From the IMG/VR virus record IMGVR_UViG_3300043411_000921, positions 177,400-241,399 of that record: a DNA stretch of 64,000 nt; one strand, given 5' to 3'. Both the position numbers and the translations under genes were made by a program. The notes below the pieces were generated by a model. It was given only the letters and a program-made list of their open reading frames with translations. It made no database searches and was not told where the DNA came from. The stretch comes from a virus. Below, one piece after another: positions 7,959 through 15,441 of the stretch. Numbering within the stretch: position 1 is the stretch's first letter; the number at the start of each line of letters is the position of its first letter.

Positions 7959-7964
7959 TAACTA
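7959..7964 (-). promoter_or_regulatory. late-type -10 box TAGTTA
   Basis: CTAGTTATTTCG then ATG on the minus strand. The 5-base gap to the start codon puts the expected transcription start at or next to the ATG. Confidence 0.55.
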
Positions 7965-7998
7965 GAATCCCTCAAATACCCACGCCACACTCGTTCCC

Positions 7999-9168
7999 AT
8001 GAAGTTGAAATACCAAAATCAGACAGTAGACATCGTTCTAGGAATGGCCTTCGGTGATGAAGGAAAGGGAAAAGTGGTTGACTATCTTGCTGAGAATTAT
8101 GACTATGTTGTTCGGTTCAATGGAGGGAACAACGCTGGGCACAGTTTGAAGGTTGGCAACTTCAAGACTTCCGTTCATGCACTTCCTTCCGGGGTTTTGC
8201 ATCCACACGTTTTCAACGTGATTGGGAACGGCTGTGTTGTGAACCCAAACCAATTGGCAGATGAGATTCAAAAGATTGGGGCTGGGAGTTTGCAAGGGAG
8301 AGTTTTTGTTTCAGATGCTGCTCATGTGATCACACCTCAGAATATTGAGGAAGATTGCAAAGGTGGAAGCAAAGAGAGGATTGGAACAACGGGAAGAGGG
8401 ATTGGTCCGACTTATGCAGCAAAGATGAATAGAACGGGACTGAGAATGGGAGACCTTCTCAAAGGGGAAGGGAGAGAACTCTTTTCCCAAGATGTTCTGG
8501 ATGTTGTTCTTCCTTTGATCACAAACACCACGAAGCTGCTAAGAACAGCTTGTGATTCTGATGCGAGGATTTTGTTGGAAGGAGCACAAGGTTGTGCTTT
8601 GGATATTGACCACGGGACTTATCCATACGTCACCAGCAGCAATTGTTCCGTTGCTGGAGCACTTTCTGGCACTGGGCTTTCTCACAAAAACATTCGACGT
8701 GTGATTGGAGTTACCAAAGCTTATTCAACAAGAGTTGGAGAAGGTCCATTCCTTTCTGAAATTTTTGGGGAAGAAGCAGAAAGACTTCGTGCTGCTGGAA
8801 ATGAGTACGGAACAACCACTGGAAGACCTCGTAGAGTTGGTTGGTTGGATGCCAAACAACTTCGTGAAGCTTGTCAAATGAATGGTGTTGATCAACTCGT
8901 TGTAACCAAACTTGATGTGCTTTCAGGATTGCCTTATGTTGAAATTGATCACGGTGGGCCAAAGGAAACGAAATCGGGGGCACTCGTTTTCAAAATGAAA
9001 AACCCACAATATTCTAGCTGGGTTTCTATCCCTGAAACCACAACGAAATACTCTGACCTTCCCAAAGAAGCACAGAACTTTGTTGATATCATTGAAAGTG
9101 CAGCATCAGTTCCAGTAACACACGTCTCCATCTCTCCAGATAGATCTGGAACTCTTCCCAGACCATGA
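7999..9168 (+). CDS. purA: adenylosuccinate synthetase
   Basis: 389 aa (bacterial PurA is about 430; the shortfall is in the middle). It joins IMP and aspartate using GTP to give adenylosuccinate. The GTP loop GDEGKGK with catalytic Asp20, GGNNAGHS, GTTGRGIGPTYAAK, LLEGAQGCALDIDHGTYPY, KAYSTRVGEGP, GTTTGRPRRVGWLD and TKLDVLSGLPY are all present. Asp20 is kept, unlike the phage PurZ enzymes that make 2-aminoadenine precursors, where it is replaced. So a PurA-type role is favoured, though a dGMP-using variant cannot be excluded. No ribosome site precedes the ATG. It heads an operon of small proteins, overlapping the next by ATGA. Confidence 0.9.
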   Translation: MKLKYQNQTVDIVLGMAFGDEGKGKVVDYLAENYDYVVRFNGGNNAGHSLKVGNFKTSVHALPSGVLHPHVFNVIGNGCVVNPNQLADEIQKIGAGSLQGRVFVSDAAHVITPQNIEEDCKGGSKERIGTTGRGIGPTYAAKMNRTGLRMGDLLKGEGRELFSQDVLDVVLPLITNTTKLLRTACDSDARILLEGAQGCALDIDHGTYPYVTSSNCSVAGALSGTGLSHKNIRRVIGVTKAYSTRVGEGPFLSEIFGEEAERLRAAGNEYGTTTGRPRRVGWLDAKQLREACQMNGVDQLVVTKLDVLSGLPYVEIDHGGPKETKSGALVFKMKNPQYSSWVSIPETTTKYSDLPKEAQNFVDIIESAASVPVTHVSISPDRSGTLPRP

Positions 9169-9542
9169 CAACAACTGAAGATTGGTCATTCAAACCAGGA
9201 GACATTTTCATTATCCCCGCTTCGCATTCATCTGATTGGCAGAATCTATACGACAACATTGGTCGGTACTCTGGCAGCAAATACTTGCAGTTGACCTATC
9301 CTGCTGAGACTCGTCAACAGCCAATCCTTTCCGAAATTGAGATTGATGAACTTTGTTTCTTCTTCAACACCAGAACCCTTGGTCCGAATGGGAAAATCGT
9401 CTTTCTAGGCTTCTCACAGAAAAACCCAGAGACAATGGGTTTGTTCATCAACTCAGAAGGAGCAGTGATTGAAATTGAATTGCTGTTTTTCGAGGAAGAT
9501 GTTGTTGGATATCTCCAGAAAATAGAAGTGGAAAGTGATTAA
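9165..9542 (+). CDS. small paralogous-family protein 1, 125 aa
   Basis: No known family recognised. It shares with the next gene a clear block, IVFLGFSQKNPETMGLFINS, then EGAVIEIELLFFEEDVVG. A third, weaker relative is encoded at 10232-10567. The short beta-strand-rich body could be an SH3-like fold. Coupled to purA by ATGA. Confidence 0.65.
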   Translation: MTTTEDWSFKPGDIFIIPASHSSDWQNLYDNIGRYSGSKYLQLTYPAETRQQPILSEIEIDELCFFFNTRTLGPNGKIVFLGFSQKNPETMGLFINSEGAVIEIELLFFEEDVVGYLQKIEVESD

Positions 9543-9876
9543 GCCCGGAGATGTTTTCGTTGAGATCATCGGCAAACGCATACGAAAGTCGCAAAGAAAA
9601 CTGAGAGTTTCTTGGTCTGTCGAAATGAGAGACGATATGAGGGCATTCTATAACGTCATCGGACCAGTGATTCCCATTAATTTCCTTCACCCAGAAGGTT
9701 GTGAAAACAACAAAGTCGTTTTCTTGGGATTTAGTAAAACCAGACCCAAGACAACTGGCATGTTCATCAACTCTGAAGGTTCAATTGAGGAAATTGACTT
9801 AGAGTTCTTTGTTGAAGAGATCGTTGGCAAATTCATAACAAAGCTGGAAACAGAGGATAATGAAGATGTTGAATGA
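9535..9876 (+). CDS. small paralogous-family protein 2, 113 aa
   Basis: Uses a GTG start that overlaps the upstream stop; VIKPGDVF opens the protein. The block VVFLGFSKTRPKTTGMFINS and following EGSIEEIDLEFFVEEIVG align directly with the upstream protein, so this is a tandem duplicate. Function unknown. Confidence 0.65.
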   Translation: MIKPGDVFVEIIGKRIRKSQRKLRVSWSVEMRDDMRAFYNVIGPVIPINFLHPEGCENNKVVFLGFSKTRPKTTGMFINSEGSIEEIDLEFFVEEIVGKFITKLETEDNEDVE

Positions 9877-10222
9877 AAGCGAAGAATCGTTTCTTGGTGT
9901 TTTTGAATTGAATCCGCAAAGAAAGTTTGGTTTGGAAATTGGTGCGGCGGTCATGGTTGCGGTCATGGTTGTTGCTGACCAAGATGTTGTTGGAACAAGT
10001 CCAGAAGGATTTCCTCTTGTTTTGAGAAATCTACAAAGCGTTCAAATTCCAAGTCGGCTGATTGATTTTGTTCTTGGTTCTCCGATCACGGCCATCACAA
10101 AACATCCAACATACTACATTTGCATCAACAAAACTGGCGATACAATCGCCATTGAAAAACATCTTTGGGAAACCACGGTCAAACAGAAGTTGCAACGAGT
10201 GGCAGAAACAACGAGCGTATAG
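9860..10222 (+). CDS. hypothetical protein, 120 aa
   Basis: Not recognised. Overlaps the upstream gene by 17 bases; an alternative ATG lies at 9866. Contains a hydrophobic stretch (GAAVMVAVMVVADQDVVG) too polar at its edges for a sure membrane segment. Gene size and position suggest a diverged member of the same small-protein operon. Confidence 0.55.
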   Translation: MKMLNESEESFLGVFELNPQRKFGLEIGAAVMVAVMVVADQDVVGTSPEGFPLVLRNLQSVQIPSRLIDFVLGSPITAITKHPTYYICINKTGDTIAIEKHLWETTVKQKLQRVAETTSV

Positions 10223-10231
10223 AAAGAAAAA

Positions 10232-10567
10232 ATGGAAAACGAATACAATCTCACCCCTGGAAAAGTCTTTTCAGTCGAACCAAACATTTCAAAAAATCTA
10301 TTCAAAGCCTTTCATAAACCGGGAACGATGTCATGTGCCATCATGGCACATGCTCAATTGTCGCCACCTGGATTTGCTGAGAATCTTGTGAAAACTGGGA
10401 AGCTGTTGGGTGGAGCTGATGCGATTACCTTCCTTGGTTTTGTGGATGATTCATTCGAGAAAGGTTTGTTTGAAAATTCTCGTGGAGAAAGGGCAGAAGT
10501 TTTCTTGGGACCAGAGATTGACCCACACCTCGAACTTGTTTTAACGGACAAGGCAGAAACTCCTTGA
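10232..10567 (+). CDS. small paralogous-family protein 3, 111 aa
   Basis: The block ITFLGFVDDSFEKGLFENSR followed by GERAEVFLGPEID repeats the FLGF...GLF.NS.G pattern of the two proteins at 9165-9876, so it is probably a third, more diverged paralog. Function unknown. Confidence 0.6.
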   Translation: MENEYNLTPGKVFSVEPNISKNLFKAFHKPGTMSCAIMAHAQLSPPGFAENLVKTGKLLGGADAITFLGFVDDSFEKGLFENSRGERAEVFLGPEIDPHLELVLTDKAETP

Positions 10568-10592
10568 CCGGATCGTGGGAGTGTGGTAGAGT
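10564..10592 (+). promoter_or_regulatory. early-type promoter TTGACC-17-TAGAGT
   Basis: The -35 box TTGACC (10564-10569) and -10 box TAGAGT (10587-10592) are 17 bases apart. The -10 box ends 6 bases before the ATG at 10599, so the transcript may begin at the start codon. Confidence 0.65.
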
Positions 10593-10598
10593 CCACAC

Positions 10599-10823
10599 AT
10601 GCCAGAGAAGATTCTAGGAACAGTAGTCTTCAACAAGGATTTTGACATCTACAAACAAGGTGACACGGTACAAATCACGAAGGCGATGTATTCTCCCTTT
10701 GGAGAGATGTACTTCAAAATCTCTGGGACAATCTGCTGGGTAAGCACCAAAGAAGTTACGAACATCGACGTTGTAGCCGCACGTCGTTGCCAGTACATCA
10801 ACATCTACAAAGACGCGGCTTAG
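10599..10823 (+). CDS. small hypothetical protein, 74 aa, probable leaderless mRNA
   Basis: Not recognised. Beta-rich, with GTVVFNKDFDIYKQGDTVQI suggesting an SH3-like barrel. It has its own early-type promoter and no room for a ribosome site, so it may be read from a leaderless mRNA in early infection. Confidence 0.6.
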   Translation: MPEKILGTVVFNKDFDIYKQGDTVQITKAMYSPFGEMYFKISGTICWVSTKEVTNIDVVAARRCQYINIYKDAA

Positions 10824-10848
10824 TTCTCAAAGAAAGGTTTATTTCAAC

Positions 10849-11520
10849 ATGGAAAAGGTTATTCTTAAGTCGATTCTTGATCCTGAGTCCAAGCAGTATT
10901 GTGTCAAGGATGGCACTGCTGTTTCTCTGGAGTTTCATTCTCCCTTCAATGTTCTGGATGGTGATTACATTGTTACAGAATCCAAAGCCGGTCGTGGTCG
11001 TGGAGGCAGCCGCCTCCTCAAGATCACTTCTGTTTCTGATCCTGCAATGGTGATTGACACTCTCCAGGTGGAAGGTGAGCCCAAGGCACTCGGTACCCCG
11101 ACCAGTGAGTATTTCAAGTGTGTTGTTGTTGATGGCACTCGCTATGAGGGTGAGAACATTCAGACTCCTGCACCTTCACCCTTTCATCGTGAGCCAACTG
11201 GTTTTTTCCAGCGTTCAGATCAGCGTGTGAAGGCGGAAGCTCGTGTTGCTGGTGCCACTGTAACCAAGAGCCAACTTGCTACCAACGCTCTCCAGAAGAT
11301 TCTTTCTGAGAATCCGAATGCTCATATTCTTCTGGGCACGCACAGCAACAACAAGGCTCATCCCCTGAATGGAGAGTGGGTTGTCGAGAGTTCAACGGTA
11401 GAAGGCAATGCGATGGTGCTGAACCTCCGAGGACTCAACAACGCCAACCTCACCGCTGAGTTCGATGTCCAGCGAGACATTGGCCTGATTGATCGAATCG
11501 ACACCATTCGCTATTCGTAA
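10849..11520 (+). CDS. hypothetical protein, 223 aa
   Basis: Not recognised. A good ribosome site (AAAGG) precedes the ATG. Two parts are suggested: an N-terminal beta-rich half with a basic GRGRGGSRLL loop (about residues 48-57) and a C-terminal half after about residue 120. Codon use appears more GC-rich than in the neighbours, judged by eye, which may point to a different origin or high expression. Confidence 0.6.
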   Translation: MEKVILKSILDPESKQYCVKDGTAVSLEFHSPFNVLDGDYIVTESKAGRGRGGSRLLKITSVSDPAMVIDTLQVEGEPKALGTPTSEYFKCVVVDGTRYEGENIQTPAPSPFHREPTGFFQRSDQRVKAEARVAGATVTKSQLATNALQKILSENPNAHILLGTHSNNKAHPLNGEWVVESSTVEGNAMVLNLRGLNNANLTAEFDVQRDIGLIDRIDTIRYS

Positions 11521-11541
11521 TCCAGCCGCCTCATAATCCAC

Positions 11542-12210
11542 TCACCTAAACAAATCCTTCATCTTTTGCTTCAATGCCGAGGATGAAGGATTTTCCTTTT
11601 GTCCCACTTTCTCTTCCTTCTCAACAACAGCGGGAACATTCCACAGGGCATGTCTCACAAAATCTGCATCTAACTCTTCCAGGGTTATTTTTGGCTTGGT
11701 TGAAGCTGGCTGAATTGGCAGTGGGGCAATAACATCCAAAGCCATCTCAAGTTCTGGGTCGGCAGCAGCCAAATCTTGTTGGTTTGATTCGGAGGCGTTA
11801 TACGCCTCATTAGCGCCTTCCTTTTTCTCAACGTCCTCTGACCCGTCCAAACTTTTCTCGGGCTCTAATGAGGCTCCTGGAGCGATCTTGGTGGTCTTGA
11901 TAAAGGGAGTTATCAGTTGGGATGGAAGGATCAGTTCCATCTTGATGAGATATGACAAGTTGGGAGAGAAGATGCAGAGTTGATCTGGGAGAGTGAAGAA
12001 AAACTCAGAGAAGTTTTCTGGATTTAGGAATGCTGGGATAAGAACACCAAATCCAGCCTGATCAGAGATGCTCACACGACAAACAATCAGTTCTTTTTCT
12101 TCTTCTGGGAGAGAAAGAAGGAGAGAAGAAATCGTGTTTGGGATTGGGAATTGATATTCCTTGTCTGGTTCGATCAAAACCAAGTCAGGATCTGCTGGAG
12201 TGTTGGGCAT
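11542..12210 (-). CDS. hypothetical late protein, 222 aa, with embedded repeat
   Basis: Not recognised. The first ~110 residues look folded (VCRVSISDQAGFGVLIPAFL); the rest is acidic and low-complexity. Residues about 110-138 are encoded by dispersed repeat copy B, so the repeat is tolerated in-frame in a linker. The protein ends with a helical basic tail (SALKQKMKDLFR). Part of the minus-strand head/tail block. Confidence 0.55.
   Translation of the reverse strand: MPNTPADPDLVLIEPDKEYQFPIPNTISSLLLSLPEEEKELIVCRVSISDQAGFGVLIPAFLNPENFSEFFFTLPDQLCIFSPNLSYLIKMELILPSQLITPFIKTTKIAPGASLEPEKSLDGSEDVEKKEGANEAYNASESNQQDLAAADPELEMALDVIAPLPIQPASTKPKITLEELDADFVRHALWNVPAVVEKEEKVGQKENPSSSALKQKMKDLFR
11797..11888 (+). 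repeat. dispersed ~100-base degenerate repeat, copy B
   Basis: Starts GTTATACGCCTCATTAGCGC and ends GAGGCTCCTGGAGCGATCTT. Matches the end blocks of copies A, C and D; lies inside a coding region without breaking it. TAATGAGG and CCTCATTA form complementary arms. Confidence 0.6.
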
Positions 12211-12216
12211 GTGATC

Positions 12217-12921
12217 TTATCCTTTGAGGAGGGTTCTGCCTTGTGGCTGGAACCTTCTATCATCAGTAAGAACGTTTCGTTGCTGTTGTTGTTGATGGTG
12301 GAACTGTTGTTGACCTTGGATGTTGATTGCTTCTCTTTGAACGAGCAACGTACCAATCCCAGACATTGGAGTTGAATGAATTTCAACAAGATTTGTTAGC
12401 AACCTTGGATTTTGTTGAATCTCCTGGATGTTCACTTGTGTTTGGTTAGGAGGAATGACATAAGCTTGGATTTGATTCCTTGCAACAAAAGGTTGAGAAG
12501 CCAACCCTCTATCAACAACACCAGCAACCCTCGCCAAAACAAAGGTGTTTCCAAACGCTTGTTGGATTCCTCTGTAAACAGGATAACCCTCCTTCAAAGA
12601 AACCGTTTGTTGCTGTTGGACTGGCTGATATTGTTGTTGTTGGTATTGAGGTTGTTGGGAAGCCCTGTTGTGAAGCATCCGGTCAATATCAATTTCTGTG
12701 ACAGTGCTTGGGTCTGGGACTCCTCCAGCTCTGGCAAGTAATGCTTGTTGCCTGGAAAAACCATCCAGATCAAAGTTTGAAACTGTCTTATCCAGAGGAA
12801 GAGGAGAAAAGTGTGGAGCTTGTTGTGTTTTGGCAACAAGATCTCGAATGAATGGATCTTTGATGGAAGAAGGGTCTTGAGGGGGTGGAGGCGGAACTCT
12901 GCGGTTGTTGTGTCTGTTCAT
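12217..12921 (-). CDS. Gln-rich late protein, 234 aa
   Basis: The ATG at 12921 is chosen; an upstream TTG at 12945 also exists. Gln-rich low-complexity stretches (YQQQQYQPVQQQQ about residue 100 and HHQQQQQ near the end) flank a folded middle (YRGIQQAFGNTFVLARVAGV). No known motif. It lies in the late block between small structural-type genes, so a virion or assembly role is possible but not shown. Confidence 0.55.
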   Translation of the reverse strand: MNRHNNRRVPPPPPQDPSSIKDPFIRDLVAKTQQAPHFSPLPLDKTVSNFDLDGFSRQQALLARAGGVPDPSTVTEIDIDRMLHNRASQQPQYQQQQYQPVQQQQTVSLKEGYPVYRGIQQAFGNTFVLARVAGVVDRGLASQPFVARNQIQAYVIPPNQTQVNIQEIQQNPRLLTNLVEIHSTPMSGIGTLLVQREAINIQGQQQFHHQQQQQRNVLTDDRRFQPQGRTLLKG

Positions 12922-12941
12922 AGCAGCTATGCTATGAAATA

Positions 12942-13238
12942 TCAAGCAAGTTTGATAAATCTGCGTCTGATCAAGACCTGCTCCAGCAGCCTTTCAGAAG
13001 AAGCAGGAGCATCAAACTGGAGTCTTGCAAGTGAAGCATCAATGTCTTCTTTGATCACTCTAACATCAGGAAGAACGGAGCGAAGTTCTTGCTGGAGAGC
13101 AATGAAGTCTCTATGGATGTCTTCTCTGCGAGCGTGACTTGGGTAATGCTTCTCAAAGAGATTCCCAGGTTTTTGTTGCTTTCTCTCTGATGGATCTGGA
13201 TGGAATTCAGACTGAAGTGGTTTCAGGTGTGATCTCAT
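12942..13238 (-). CDS. hypothetical protein, 98 aa
   Basis: Not recognised. Highly charged and helical. The start overlaps the end of the upstream gene by ATGA, so the two are translated together. Confidence 0.55.
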   Translation of the reverse strand: MRSHLKPLQSEFHPDPSERKQQKPGNLFEKHYPSHARREDIHRDFIALQQELRSVLPDVRVIKEDIDASLARLQFDAPASSERLLEQVLIRRRFIKLA

Positions 13239-13588
13239 TTGTTTTTCTTGCTTTCTCCGATAAGAGTTCTCAGCTTCATAACATTTCCAATCGTGTTTCT
13301 TGTGGTTCTGAGATAACCAATCAAAGTCAACACGAGCCGCTTCCTTTCTGAAGCAGCTTGGTTGTGAAGGAAGTTCTCAGTCAAAAGACTTTCCCCTTCA
13401 TCAGCAAGCTCATCTGCTGTTGCAAAGGTTTCATCAAGAAAGGTTTGAACCTTTTTGACAAATGCACTGAGTTTCTTGTCGCCGTCTTGAGCACCAGTCA
13501 ACAGAAACTCATCTGCATCCATTGCTTCAAGAAGGATTTTTTTCACCACAGCTTTTGTGAGTGGATTGGGTGTTGATTTATCGGTCAT
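13235..13588 (-). CDS. hypothetical helical protein, 117 aa
   Basis: Not recognised. The N-terminal TKAVVKKILLEAMDADEF resembles the CTS-like peptide but has a longer lead. The ATG follows a TATTTA box by 5 bases (with GGCC repeated on each side), and there is no ribosome site, so a leaderless late mRNA is predicted; it also overlaps the upstream HNH gene by ATGA. Confidence 0.55.
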   Translation of the reverse strand: MTDKSTPNPLTKAVVKKILLEAMDADEFLLTGAQDGDKKLSAFVKKVQTFLDETFATADELADEGESLLTENFLHNQAASERKRLVLTLIGYLRTTRNTIGNVMKLRTLIGESKKNK

Positions 13589-13911
13589 GGCCGTAAATAT
13601 GGCCCGCGAACAACCATTGGATTATCCTCTGGCAACACCTTCCAATACTTCCTCTCCAAAGGAGGTTCTTCTCCCTTCTTGAAGAACATAAGCTTTCTTC
13701 CTGTTGGGGTTGTGCTGGAATAGACACCAATGATTGTTATGTCGCCAGAGTGAACAAGGTTGTGACAAGTCGCACAAAGAACAGCAAGGTTATTGCTGTG
13801 ATTCGTTGAACGACTATCGCATCTGGGGATTATGTGGTGGAGATGAAGGGCCGCTGGAATGTCATAAAGACAAACCTCACAGAATAACTTCTTTGGCTTT
13901 TTGGATGCCAT
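13585..13911 (-). CDS. HNH endonuclease
   Basis: 108 aa. A CEVC knuckle (residues about 11-14), then LHHIIPRCD and NLAVLCATCHNLVH: the HNH core with its metal-binding CxxC pairs. HNH proteins nick or cut DNA; in phages they act as homing or packaging nucleases. It is not inserted in an intron here but lies inside an operon, 7 bases from the deacetylase gene and overlapping the next gene. Small size gives only the catalytic domain. Confidence 0.8.
   Translation of the reverse strand: MASKKPKKLFCEVCLYDIPAALHLHHIIPRCDSRSTNHSNNLAVLCATCHNLVHSGDITIIGVYSSTTPTGRKLMFFKKGEEPPLERKYWKVLPEDNPMVVRGPYLRP
13594..13599 (-). promoter_or_regulatory. late-type -10 box TATTTA
   Basis: GGCCATATTTACGGCC then ATG on the minus strand. 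GGCC on each side forms an inverted repeat, and the gap to the ATG is 5 bases. Confidence 0.55.
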
Positions 13912-13918
13912 TTAATCG

Positions 13919-14788
13919 TCACAGGAGGTATTTTGCGTGACAGGCATTGAGTGTGTTGAGGTGAAGGTCCAACACCTTTTTCAGAGGCGTCTGATAACCT
14001 CCTGCGAGGTTCCAGACGATGGGAAGAAAGAGCTTGTTGGCAACCTCAAAAACAATCTCATCGCGTCGTTTCATCTGTTCTGTGGTGAGATATCCTCCAT
14101 AAGGATCTTCAACATGAGGATCCGCACCAGCTTGATAAAACAACACATCACAAGTTGCAAATTGTTCTGCAAGGTCAACAGCAAGACCATCCAGCCAACG
14201 ATCAAAGTTCCGCCGCTTTCCAGCTCGCTCATCCTCATTGATCATCTGACCAAAAGTCAAGTGTTCAACGATCTCTCTTCCATTCGAGAACTTGTCAAGA
14301 ATATCATCCGTTCCATTCCCGTAATGACAATCAAAATCAATGATCCCAACGCGCTTCACCTTCTGCTGCTTCCACAACAGAAAAGCTGAAACCGCCAAAC
14401 CATTGAAAGTACAGAAGCCTTCACACTCCTTGAATCCAGCATGATGAAATCCACTTGTTGGACTGAAGGCTGCTGATTGATTTTCAACAGCGTACAAAGC
14501 AGCATTGTAAAAGCTTCCCTGGGTGTAAGGAAGACTTGCTGCTAGTTCGGGAGAATAATTCCCAAATCCATTCGCAATTTGCAAATCAAGAATACCATCT
14601 ACAAAGCTAGAATTGTGAGCAACTTTGATTTGTGGACGAGTGAGTGGCTCCCAATCCTGCTTCAACTCAATCAGTCCTGTTGGCTGGAAATATTCCACCA
14701 CTTCCTTCGGTTTGCGTGCAGAAGGGCTGAAAGAGTGCATGTTTGTAACGGTTTGTTCCGGCTTGTAAAATGTTGCTAGTTTTTTCAT
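13919..14788 (-). CDS. histone deacetylase-superfamily amidohydrolase
   Basis: 289 aa. All catalytic landmarks of zinc deacetylases/acetylpolyamine amidohydrolases are present: the His pair SGFHHAGF (about residue 115), the zinc ligands Asp and His in GIIDFDCHYGNGTDD (about 150), the third ligand Asp in YQAGADPHVEDPYGG (about 220) and the catalytic Tyr in NLAGGYQ (about 263). The enzyme removes acetyl groups from lysine, polyamines or similar amides; the substrate here is unknown. A ribosome site GGTGAG precedes the ATG. The gene stands 7 bases upstream of an HNH nuclease gene, so the pair may have been acquired together. Confidence 0.85.
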   Translation of the reverse strand: MKKLATFYKPEQTVTNMHSFSPSARKPKEVVEYFQPTGLIELKQDWEPLTRPQIKVAHNSSFVDGILDLQIANGFGNYSPELAASLPYTQGSFYNAALYAVENQSAAFSPTSGFHHAGFKECEGFCTFNGLAVSAFLLWKQQKVKRVGIIDFDCHYGNGTDDILDKFSNGREIVEHLTFGQMINEDERAGKRRNFDRWLDGLAVDLAEQFATCDVLFYQAGADPHVEDPYGGYLTTEQMKRRDEIVFEVANKLFLPIVWNLAGGYQTPLKKVLDLHLNTLNACHAKYLL

Positions 14789-14791
14789 TTC

Positions 14792-15067
14792 TCACCACCA
14801 ATAAAGAACCGAAATGCACTCATCTTCATCAAAACCGCTTTCTGTGAAAACTTTCTTGAAGGCATTTAATGCCTCTTCAGCCTTTTCATCTCCCTCGCAG
14901 TCGTCATAGCATTCAACAAGAACGAAATTGACCAGAGAACCGTTGCTGGTCAAGTCTTTCGTGAAAGTGTCTTTGAACCATTCAACGTATTTTCTTCCAT
15001 TGGGAAGTTCCATCATAACCTTTTTTAGTTCTTGCCAATCAACATATTGGTATTTCGTCAGAGCCAT
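14792..15067 (-). CDS. hypothetical early protein, 91 aa
   Basis: Not recognised; acidic, with a C-terminal SVLYWW. The ATG at 15067 has a good AAAGG site and an early-type promoter just upstream, so it is preferred to a TTG at 15103. It lies 3 bases upstream of the deacetylase gene, so the deacetylase may be transcribed from this same early promoter. Confidence 0.6.
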   Translation of the reverse strand: MALTKYQYVDWQELKKVMMELPNGRKYVEWFKDTFTKDLTSNGSLVNFVLVECYDDCEGDEKAEEALNAFKKVFTESGFDEDECISVLYWW

Positions 15068-15087
15068 TAGTTTGCCTTTCTTGATAC

Positions 15088-15117
15088 AGACTACCACGGG
15101 CAACCGGCGTTTGTCAA
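15088..15117 (-). promoter_or_regulatory. early-type promoter TTGACA-18-TAGTCT
   Basis: On the minus strand TTGACA (15112-15117) and TAGTCT (15088-15093) are 18 bases apart, ahead of the 15067 start. It is back to back with the + strand promoter at 15125. Confidence 0.55.
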
Positions 15118-15124
15118 GAATATC

Positions 15125-15153
15125 TTGACCTTTTCCTCATGGTGCCATAGGGT
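15125..15153 (+). promoter_or_regulatory. early-type promoter TTGACC-17-TAGGGT
   Basis: TTGACC (15125-15130) and TAGGGT (15148-15153) are 17 bases apart; the ATG at 15160 follows after 6 bases. The same boxes and spacing occur at 47139. Confidence 0.65.
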
Positions 15154-15159
15154 GTTGAT

Positions 15160-15405
15160 ATGGAACAGCAACGACGTTTTGCATTGGATGAGTCTGGAGA
15201 GAATGATGAAGTCTTGGCGGTTGTTGTCACAGAAGATTGGATTCGTGACAACTATTGGCCTTTCTGGTACGAAAAGATGGTTGAAAAACTTGGGAAGGAA
15301 AAGGCGGACACCTGCACCTTCCAAGATTGCTTGGATGATTGGGTTGTCGGACAGTGGGCTTGGGTTCTAGGAGAAGATGGAGAGTGGAAAGCTTACGGAG
15401 AATAG
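15160..15405 (+). CDS. small acidic early protein, 81 aa, probable leaderless mRNA
   Basis: Not recognised. Acidic and rich in Trp (WVVGQWAWVLGEDGEW). It stands alone on the + strand between minus-strand blocks with its own early promoter. It is a candidate host-takeover protein, but this is inferred only from size, charge and promoter. Confidence 0.6.
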   Translation: MEQQRRFALDESGENDEVLAVVVTEDWIRDNYWPFWYEKMVEKLGKEKADTCTFQDCLDDWVVGQWAWVLGEDGEWKAYGE

Positions 15406-15441
15406 AGGAAAACTCGGCGTGCTGTTTGTCTGTTTGTCGTG

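Noticed and set aside
7999-9168. PurZ (2-aminoadenine) assignment
   Set aside because: Catalytic Asp20 is kept and no companion genes are seen; left only as an alternative.
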